A stretch of DNA of 13,220 nt from Phycisphaerales bacterium (GTDB lineage: Bacteria > Planctomycetota > Phycisphaerae > SM23-33), in assembly GCA_003485185.1 (NCBI GenBank), contig DNAS01000077.1:29377-42596 (forward strand), given 5' to 3'. Shown piece after piece: positions 7,745-13,220 of the stretch. Each line of letters begins with the position of its first letter. Within the stretch, counting starts at the first letter, position 1. A model generated the notes under the pieces. That model was not told where the DNA came from. It was given only the letters and a program-made list of their open reading frames with translations, and did no database searches. The position numbers were made by a program, and so were the translations under genes.

Positions 7745-9997
7745 CTATGTCCGTCTTTTCCGCATCAGCACGCCCAGGCCGCCCAGCGCGAGGATCGCCA
7801 TCGTCGCCGGTTCGGGAATGACGTTCAGGATCACGCTGCCCGACGTGCCGGTGTCGATGCCGTAGGTGAACGCGCCCGGCATCGTGCCCGGCGACAAACC
7901 GTTGTCGGTCAGGCTGCCCGTGTAGGTCAGCAGCGTATACTGGCCCGCCTGGAAGCCCGTCAGGGCCGTCACGTTCAGGACGCCGTCGAGGGTCAAATCG
8001 CCCGTGACGGCGATCTTGTCGCTGGGACCGGTCAGGCTTGCCAGTTCGAAGTCGAGAACCGACGCGGCGCTGAGGACCAGCGTGCCGGTGTTCAACGTGC
8101 CGGGGCTGCTTCCGGGGGCCAGGTGACCGCCGTCGTTTACCGTCACGTTTCCGACCGTTCCGCTTCCACCCAGCGTACCGGTGCTGTTGACCGTCACGGC
8201 GCTGGTGATCGACCCGTCCACCTGCAACTTGCCGGCGTTGATTGTCGTCGCGCCGGTGTAGGTGTTTTCGCCGCTGAGTATCTGCGTCCCATTGCCAGTC
8301 TTGACCAAGGACAGCGCTCCGAAGTCGTAGATCACGCCGCCGAAGTCGCCATTGGCATTGTTGTCGCCGATGGTGAGCGTCGCGGCGCCGGAGTTCTCGC
8401 GCCGGACCAAACCGTCGCCGTACAGCCCGTTGATCGTCGCCGTGCCTCCGAAGACCAGGCCTCCATACACATACACGTCGCCGGTTCGCGATCCGCTGGG
8501 GAGGAACCCGGTCGGCACCTTGATCCTTCCGTGAATGATGGTGTCGCCCGTGTAGGTGCTGGAACCCGCGTTGCCGCTGATGGTCATGCCCGTACCGGAG
8601 GAACCCATGGTAGCCGGCTGGTCAGTGGGCTGATAAAACACCAGACCGCCCGACCCGCTGACGGCGCCGTTGAGGGTGCTGTTCTTGCCCCGCGTGAAGC
8701 CGATCACGCCCTGGGCCGTCCCGAAGTTCAGGTTCGCATTGATTGTCGTCGTGGCGTTCGCGCCGATGAACACCGCGCCGCTGGTGACCGTCAGCGTTCC
8801 GCTGCCGTTGACGTTGGTCGCCGACGCATTGGCCACGACATACAGGGAATTGATCGTCGTGGCGTTGTCGATCGTCGCCACCGTTCCGCCGCCGCTCAGA
8901 CGAACGTTGTTGGTCGTCGAAGATCCGTCGGTGATGGACGTGGCGTATTCCGTGGTCGTGTCCAGCGGACGAACGCCGTTGGCGGCCGTGTAGGTCACGA
9001 ACGTCGATCCGGCGTCGCTCGTGGTGGTTCCGCCCAGCGCCCACGGGAGGATGCTGATGGTGGTGCTGCCCGCCCCGCCGCCCCCGCCGACCAGGGTCGG
9101 CGCGGTGGTGAACTCGATGTTCGCGTTGTTGGCCGTCTGCGAGGCGATGGTGTTGGCGCCCAGGTTCGTCCCGCGGAACAGGACCACGCCGCCGTTGGCA
9201 CGTGCCAGGCTTCCGGCGGAAAGCCGGGTGTTCCGCGCCGAGTTCGGAGTCAGCGTGACGTAGTTGATTCCGCCGAGGTTGGCATACGCGCCGGCGGTCA
9301 CAGCGCCCGTCACCGTGTCCACCGAGTTGGCGGTGTTGTTTCCGCGGACGGTGAGGTTTCCGGCCTGGAGCGTGACGCTCTTGGCGCGGGTCAGGCCCGT
9401 GACGCCCGCCGTCGTGCTGTCGAAATCGAGCCGCGATCCCTGTTCGACGGTGAAGTCCACCGTGGGCGCCGAACCGGTGACCTGGCTGATGCGGACGACC
9501 CCGCCGTTTCCGGCGACGATCATGGACCCGTTGGACACGGTGTTCCGCAGATCAATCGCCCGTCCGCTGCGGACAGTGAACGTCCGGGTCGCGCCGCCCA
9601 GGTTCACGTCGAGATACTGCCCGTCCGTCGTGCTGCCGATGGTCAGGTTGGCGCTGCTTCCGCCGGGGGTGTCCAGGGTGACGTCCCCGCCGAGGGTCAG
9701 CGTCCGGTTTCCGCCCTCGCCCCGCAACTGGATGGCGTAGTTGCCTCCGTAGAGGAAATCCATCGCGCCCGGGGTGGTGCGGTTGGCGCCGAAGGTCAGC
9801 GTCTGGCTGCCCGCCAGCGTCAGCGTCGCGGGAAAATCGTCGTTGATCGTCCCGCTGTCCCAGTTGGCGGTGGACAGGTAGTCATACGTCCCGCCCACCG
9901 TCTGAATCCAACCCGCCTGCGCGGCGGGGGCTCCGATCGCCAGCAACCCGGCGATCGCGAGTAATGCCGCCATAAATCCTGATGACTTCGTTTTCAT
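7745..9997 (-). CDS. PEP-CTERM protein with autotransporter-associated beta-strand repeats, 750 residues
   Basis: A large secreted beta-solenoid-type protein. The ATG at 9995-9997 is chosen over an upstream in-frame ATG at 10105 because it starts a signal peptide (1-28, ending PAAQA) and has AAGGAG 6 nt upstream. The mature chain is almost entirely short Gly/Thr/Asn/Val-rich strands such as LTLGGDVTLDTPGG. A block at about 315-350 (ISILPWALGG, then FVTYTAANGVRPLD) matches a conserved segment I know from this class. A canonical autotransporter-associated repeat lies at about 564-595 (LVKTGNGTQILSGENTYTG), and a weaker one at 471-495. The C-terminus is a PEP-CTERM signal: VIPEP (726-730), a hydrophobic stretch and RKRRT. 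It should be exported and sorted to the outer surface. Binding partner and function cannot be read. Very low Cys and Lys content fits an extracellular repeat protein. Confidence 0.9.
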   Translation of the reverse strand: MKTKSSGFMAALLAIAGLLAIGAPAAQAGWIQTVGGTYDYLSTANWDSGTINDDFPATLTLAGSQTLTFGANRTTPGAMDFLYGGNYAIQLRGEGGNRTLTLGGDVTLDTPGGSSANLTIGSTTDGQYLDVNLGGATRTFTVRSGRAIDLRNTVSNGSMIVAGNGGVVRISQVTGSAPTVDFTVEQGSRLDFDSTTAGVTGLTRAKSVTLQAGNLTVRGNNTANSVDTVTGAVTAGAYANLGGINYVTLTPNSARNTRLSAGSLARANGGVVLFRGTNLGANTIASQTANNANIEFTTAPTLVGGGGGAGSTTISILPWALGGTTTSDAGSTFVTYTAANGVRPLDTTTEYATSITDGSSTTNNVRLSGGGTVATIDNATTINSLYVVANASATNVNGSGTLTVTSGAVFIGANATTTINANLNFGTAQGVIGFTRGKNSTLNGAVSGSGGLVFYQPTDQPATMGSSGTGMTISGNAGSSTYTGDTIIHGRIKVPTGFLPSGSRTGDVYVYGGLVFGGTATINGLYGDGLVRRENSGAATLTIGDNNANGDFGGVIYDFGALSLVKTGNGTQILSGENTYTGATTINAGKLQVDGSITSAVTVNSTGTLGGSGTVGNVTVNDGGHLAPGSSPGTLNTGTLVLSAASVLDFELASLTGPSDKIAVTGDLTLDGVLNVTALTGFQAGQYTLLTYTGSLTDNGLSPGTMPGAFTYGIDTGTSGSVILNVIPEPATMAILALGGLGVLMRKRRT
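7759..7813 (-). repeat. 55-nt exact repeat, copy B (PEP-CTERM coding segment)
   Basis: Partner of 6738-6792, 1021 nt away in the same orientation and reading frame, at the end of the 750-residue protein. Confidence 0.9.
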
Positions 9998-10003
9998 GTC
10001 CTT

Positions 10004-10009
10004 CTCCTT
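10004..10009 (-). promoter_or_regulatory. Ribosome binding site deciding the start of the 750-residue PEP-CTERM protein
   Basis: AAGGAG within GAAGAAGGAGAAGGAC, 6 nt before the ATG at 9995-9997. A consensus-like site here makes the longer in-frame start at 10105 unlikely. Confidence 0.7.
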
Positions 10010-10134
10010 CTTCGTTTGAGACGTGATGGAAGAGCTTCCCCCGATTCGCCCGGGAGCTTCCGGCGAGAGAAGCCGACCTTTGTTCACAATTGACATGTTC
10101 CGCATTCCTTCCGTTTCTCCGTTTGATTGTCCCG

Positions 10135-10160
10135 CCTGGCTGGGCCTCCAACCCGGCAGG
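10135..10160 (-). other. Stem-loop just after the GH5 stop codon
   Basis: CCTGGCTGGG and CCCGGCAGG can pair as a nine-pair stem with one bulged base and one G-T wobble, around a 7-nt loop, starting 5 nt after the stop. No T-run follows on the minus strand, so it is not a classic intrinsic terminator. It could be a 3'-end stabilising or attenuating hairpin, or chance in GC-rich DNA. Confidence 0.3.
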
Positions 10161-10165
10161 GAAAC

Positions 10166-12409
10166 TTACCGCATCTTCTTCATCTCAAACTGCTTGCCCG
10201 CGAGGGCTTCCTTCACGTAAACGCCCCAGTACGGCGTGGGGGTGTAGTTCCAGTCGGAAATCACCATCGGGCCGCAGCGCGGGTGAAAGCTGAAACCCGT
10301 CCAGTGCAGCTTGTGCTTCTGCATCATCCCCAGCACGTCCTGGGCCCAGCCTTCCAGCGGGTAGCGCTGTTTGGGTCCGATGAAGGAGAAATCGCTCCAC
10401 TTCTCGATGCACCCGACCTCGGTGATGATGACGGGATGCTTCTCGGCCGTGGGGAGAATCTTCTTGGCCCACCCCGTTTTCCACGGATAGATGTGGCTGA
10501 CGTAGATGATTCCGTTCCCGCCGCGGTTGTCGAGGGCGTATCCGTTGACGATGCCCGTCAGGTCGTAGCTCCAGTCCAGCCCGCCGGCGAGGATGACGTT
10601 CTTCGCGCCCGTGGCCCGCACGGCGTCCACAAGCTGCTGCATCCCGACCGCCTCGAAGGTCTTCAACTCCTCCTTGTTCTCGACAACGACGCCCTCCTTG
10701 GGCTTGACCTTGTCCGTCACCTGTCCGCCATTGCGCCAGACGTCCCAGGAAATGTCATGCGGTTCGTTGAACAATTCGAACAACACGGTCGGATTGTTCT
10801 TGTATCGTTCGGCCGCGTCCTTCCAGAACGCCAGGTGTTCCCGCGTCGGCGCGCGGAAGCGGTGCAGGTCCAGCAGCAGGTACGCGCCCTTGGCGGCGCA
10901 GAGTTGCACGGCCTGATCGACGGTTTTGCGGTATTGCTCGGGGCCCTTGCCTTCGCCGAACCAGTATTCTTCCTTCATCGCCAGGCGGATGACGTTGGCG
11001 TTCCACTCGTTCAACGCCACGCGAACCGACCAGAGGATGTTCTCGCCCGGCCCCCACTGCATCGAATCCACCGAAAGCCCCTGGAGCCAGATTTCCTTTC
11101 CGTCGGCGGCAGTGACCACCTGGTTCCCGGAGACCTTCAGTTCCTTCGAAATCGCGGGCATGGACAGGTCCTTCTCGATGAGGGCGGCGCGCTCGGACTT
11201 GATCCGTTCCGTCTCGGCCTTGGCGTTGGCCATCGCCTGGGCTTCGTCCTCGCTCAAGGCCGCCAGGCGGATGTCGTCGAGTTCCAGCGTTCCGCTGACC
11301 GCTTCGAACAGGGCCGGCATGAACTCCAGGCTCACCGCCTGCGCGGGAACGAGGAACCGGTACTTCCGCTCCTGCCATTCCTTCTTCGTTCCGCGGAAAT
11401 ACGGTGTGGGGGCGCCTGCGAGTTTCTCGCCATTGGCGCCCTTGAAGTTCATCATGATCCGTCCGTCGTGCCAGAGTTCCTTTCCGCGCTTGATGTTGTC
11501 GTAGCGCACGCGGAAGCTCAGCTCCAACGCCTTGTCGTCCGTTGCCAGCGGGATGTTCCGATACAGCATGAGCATCTTGCCCGGCTCGGTGGCGCGGAAG
11601 CGGAGGAAGTGATTCCCGTCCTCGGCGACGCAGCTCACGGTGTCGGTGTTTTTCGGGAACCATCCAGCCGGGGCATCGCTGTTGAGCTTCTCGAAGTCGC
11701 CGTTGGCGATCATCGGCTCGCCCGCCTTGCGCTGGACCTTGGCGCGGGCGGCGGCCACTTTCGCCTCGTCCTGTGCCTCGCGCCCCGCTTTCACCGCCTC
11801 GGCGTCAATGGGCGTCAGGCGGAAATCGTCGAACTCCAGCGTGCCGCTTTCGGCCTGGAACAGGCACGGCATGATTTCCAGCTTCACCGCGCCGTCGGGC
11901 ACGACGAATTTCTGCGTGCGGGTCTCCCAGTCCTTCTTCGTGCCGCGGAAGGCAGGATGCTTTGGGCCGGGCTTGACCACCTTGCCCTCGGCGTTTTTGA
12001 AGTTCATCATGATCCGCCCGTCGAACCACGACTGCTTGCCCGGCTTGATGTTCTCGTAGCGGACTCGGTAGGAAAGCTCAAACGCCTTGTGCTCGTCCTT
12101 GACGGGCACGGCCACGTAGATCAGCACCGTCTTGCCCGGCTCGCTCTGGACGAGGCGGAGGAAGTGGTTTCCGTCTTCCTTCTCCCATGTGGCCCCGGCC
12201 GGGAGACCCCATCCGTCGGGCTTGCCGTCGTTGTCGGAGTCGGTCTCGAAGTCCCCGTTGCGCAACAGCGATTCCGGCGCCGGCGCGGTCGAAGTCGCCG
12301 GGGCGGTGGACGTGGCGGGCTGCGTTTCTTCCGCCAGCGCAACGCCGACCGTCATCCCCAGCAGGACGACCGACAAGGCACATCTCAACGATAACCCGGC
12401 AAAACCCAT
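10166..12409 (-). CDS. Secreted GH5-type glycoside hydrolase with duplicated carbohydrate-binding-like module
   Basis: A 747-residue exported enzyme. A signal peptide (1-26, ending VALA) is followed by a Thr/Ala/Pro linker (29-46). Two tandem beta-sandwich modules of CBM4/9 type follow at 50-200 and 235-385. Each opens with NGDFE, contains DGNHFLR and a nearly identical DGRIMMNFK segment, ends SGTLE(F/L)DD, and is followed by an Ala/Glu/Lys-rich helical stretch. The catalytic TIM barrel (about 425-747) shows the GH5 pattern: Arg475 in VIRLAM, His516 in LLDLH, acid/base Glu549 in FELFNEPHD, His639-Tyr641 in VSHIYPW, and nucleophile Glu664 in IITEVG. It would cut a beta-glucan, mannan or related polysaccharide outside the cytoplasm; the subfamily and substrate are not clear. 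The ATG has AAGGAA 5 nt upstream. It follows the partial prepilin-like gene by 29 nt, so the two are probably co-transcribed. Confidence 0.88.
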   Translation of the reverse strand: MGFAGLSLRCALSVVLLGMTVGVALAEETQPATSTAPATSTAPAPESLLRNGDFETDSDNDGKPDGWGLPAGATWEKEDGNHFLRLVQSEPGKTVLIYVAVPVKDEHKAFELSYRVRYENIKPGKQSWFDGRIMMNFKNAEGKVVKPGPKHPAFRGTKKDWETRTQKFVVPDGAVKLEIMPCLFQAESGTLEFDDFRLTPIDAEAVKAGREAQDEAKVAAARAKVQRKAGEPMIANGDFEKLNSDAPAGWFPKNTDTVSCVAEDGNHFLRFRATEPGKMLMLYRNIPLATDDKALELSFRVRYDNIKRGKELWHDGRIMMNFKGANGEKLAGAPTPYFRGTKKEWQERKYRFLVPAQAVSLEFMPALFEAVSGTLELDDIRLAALSEDEAQAMANAKAETERIKSERAALIEKDLSMPAISKELKVSGNQVVTAADGKEIWLQGLSVDSMQWGPGENILWSVRVALNEWNANVIRLAMKEEYWFGEGKGPEQYRKTVDQAVQLCAAKGAYLLLDLHRFRAPTREHLAFWKDAAERYKNNPTVLFELFNEPHDISWDVWRNGGQVTDKVKPKEGVVVENKEELKTFEAVGMQQLVDAVRATGAKNVILAGGLDWSYDLTGIVNGYALDNRGGNGIIYVSHIYPWKTGWAKKILPTAEKHPVIITEVGCIEKWSDFSFIGPKQRYPLEGWAQDVLGMMQKHKLHWTGFSFHPRCGPMVISDWNYTPTPYWGVYVKEALAGKQFEMKKMR
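11255..11707 (-). repeat. Internal duplication in GH5 gene, second module
   Basis: Encodes residues 235-385. It shares NGDFE, DGNHFLR, the RVRY-NIK segment, DGRIMMNFK, FRGTKK-W and SGTLE-DD with the first module, with no apparent insertion or deletion between the main motifs. Confidence 0.85.
11810..12262 (-). repeat. Internal duplication in GH5 gene, first module
   Basis: Encodes residues 50-200. It aligns with the second module at a constant offset of 185 residues (555 nt). The codons for the IMMNFK segment are identical over 20 nt (11997-12016 against 11442-11461). Confidence 0.85.
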
Positions 12410-12438
12410 CGCGATTCCTTTCCTCGACTCTCCGTGCG

Positions 12439-13220
12439 TCAGTTCTGCGAAGCGACCTGCTTAAGCCTCCAGACCGTTCGCGTGGTGCTCGCGTTTCCGC
12501 CGTTCCACAGGAAATCGGGCGTGGCCGGCGCGGCGTGACCGTCCTGGAACGCCACGTTGGCAGAACCCAGGTGGCGATACCCGACATACTTCTGGCCTAC
12601 GGTGATCGGCTTCTCGCCATACGTGTCGTACCCGCCCGGGTCCGCGTGCGAGCCGCCGTCGATCTCCTCGTTCAGACCGTCCAGCATGAAGACCTTGTCG
12701 CTGGGGCGGCTTTCCGCGGGGTTGGCAAGCTCCAGCATCTGCGCCCTGCGGACGACGTATTGCTGGAAATTGGAGCTGTCGCGGCTGACGTAGAGCCCGT
12801 TGGCGTTCATGCCCCAGCTGAGCCCGGCGCGGTAGAAGCCCGACGCGTCCGGATTGTTGCTGGGCCAGTCGAACGCCCCGGACGACGGGCAGAGCATCCG
12901 TCCCGGCCAGTAGGGGTCCGCCCAGGGCAGCCCCTGTGAGTTCGCCGGCACGTCGTTGGCGGCCGTGATGTTCAGCAGGCGCTGGAAGCCCGTGTTGCAC
13001 GACCAGTAGCGCGTCCAGTTCCGGGTCATCATGGGCACGGTGTAGTCGCCGTATTCCTCGGCGTACATCTGGTTGGCGGTGGCAAGGGCCTTCAGCAGGG
13101 ACAGGCAGACCGTTCCGCGGGCCAGGCGGCGCGCCCGCTCGAGCGACGGCAGCAGAAGGGAAACCAGCAGCGCGAGAATGGCGATGACCACCAACAATTC
13201 GATCAACGTAAAACCGTGTA
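12439..13220 (-). CDS. Prepilin-like H-x9-DG protein, N-terminal residues outside window
   Basis: The frame runs off the right edge: the last in-frame codons read His-Gly-Phe-Thr before the LIELLVVIAI helix, so the real start lies beyond 13220 and the TTG at 13206 is not a credible start. The visible 259 residues carry a canonical prepilin signal G/FTLIE, with Glu at mature +5, and a long hydrophobic helix. The C-terminal segment RHLGSANVAFQDGH (H216, nine residues, D226-G227) defines an H-x9-DG member. The middle is rich in Asn, Trp, Tyr and Gly and has three cysteines after the helix. Role unknown; probably a pseudopilus or surface subunit. It directly precedes the GH5 gene by 29 nt, as the other prepilin-like gene precedes the PL22-like gene. 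Confidence 0.88.
   Translation of the reverse strand, partial: HGFTLIELLVVIAILALLVSLLLPSLERARRLARGTVCLSLLKALATANQMYAEEYGDYTVPMMTRNWTRYWSCNTGFQRLLNITAANDVPANSQGLPWADPYWPGRMLCPSSGAFDWPSNNPDASGFYRAGLSWGMNANGLYVSRDSSNFQQYVVRRAQMLELANPAESRPSDKVFMLDGLNEEIDGGSHADPGGYDTYGEKPITVGQKYVGYRHLGSANVAFQDGHAAPATPDFLWNGGNASTTRTVWRLKQVASQN

Noticed and set aside
8123..9964. Plus-strand open frame of 613 codons
   Set aside because: It is antisense to the beta-strand-repeat PEP-CTERM gene. Its Arg/Gly/Val-rich composition follows from the repeat codons read backwards; no ribosome site or motif supports it.
7745..9997. Repeat array such as CRISPR in the large Gly/Thr-rich gene
   Set aside because: The repetitiveness is at the protein level (short beta-strand turns). 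No regularly spaced identical DNA repeats are present.
10127..12394. Plus-strand open frame of 755 codons
   Set aside because: It is antisense to nearly the whole GH5 gene, which has a signal peptide, catalytic motifs and a ribosome site. The antisense translation has no recognisable domain.

Overview
The window is a GC-rich stretch (about 60-65% G+C by eye) from a bacterium of the Planctomycetes-Verrucomicrobia-Chlamydiae group, most likely a planctomycete of the Phycisphaerae type. Three traits suggest this: PEP-CTERM surface proteins with autotransporter-type beta-strand repeats, H-x9-DG prepilin-like proteins lying beside carbohydrate-active enzymes, and no SusC/SusD pair despite an obvious polysaccharide-degradation theme. 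The taxon is an inference from gene content; no rRNA or tRNA gene is present.

Layout. Nine of ten genes are on the minus strand, so they read from high to low coordinates. The first is a prepilin-like gene cut by the right edge (12439-13220). It is followed after 29 nt by a secreted GH5-type glycoside hydrolase with two tandem copies of a carbohydrate-binding-like module (10166-12409). After a 168-nt gap come two PEP-CTERM proteins: a 750-residue beta-strand-repeat protein (7745-9997) and a 304-residue protein (6724-7638). Their sorting-signal DNA is identical over 55 nt. A tightly packed five-gene group follows: a second prepilin-like gene (5823-6599), a PL22/oligogalacturonate-lyase-like beta-propeller (4658-5794), a zinc-dependent medium-chain dehydrogenase (3585-4661), a Gfo/Idh/MocA oxidoreductase (2494-3546) and a GH42 beta-galactosidase (466-2466). 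This group converges on the 3' end of a plus-strand gene (1-432) whose fragment resembles the C-terminal beta domain of a glycoside hydrolase or related protein.

How the genes may work together (inference). The GH5 enzyme has a signal peptide and would cut polysaccharide outside the cytoplasm. The PEP-CTERM proteins would be displayed on the surface, and the prepilin-like proteins would form or decorate a pseudopilus-like structure. GH42, the PL22-like protein and the two dehydrogenases have no signal peptide and would process imported, possibly uronate-bearing, galacto-oligosaccharides. The clearest unusual signal is the architecture. A prepilin-like gene stands 28-29 nt upstream of a carbohydrate-active enzyme gene twice in 13 kb. 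No transporter, regulator, exosortase, mobile element, CRISPR array or RNA gene was found.
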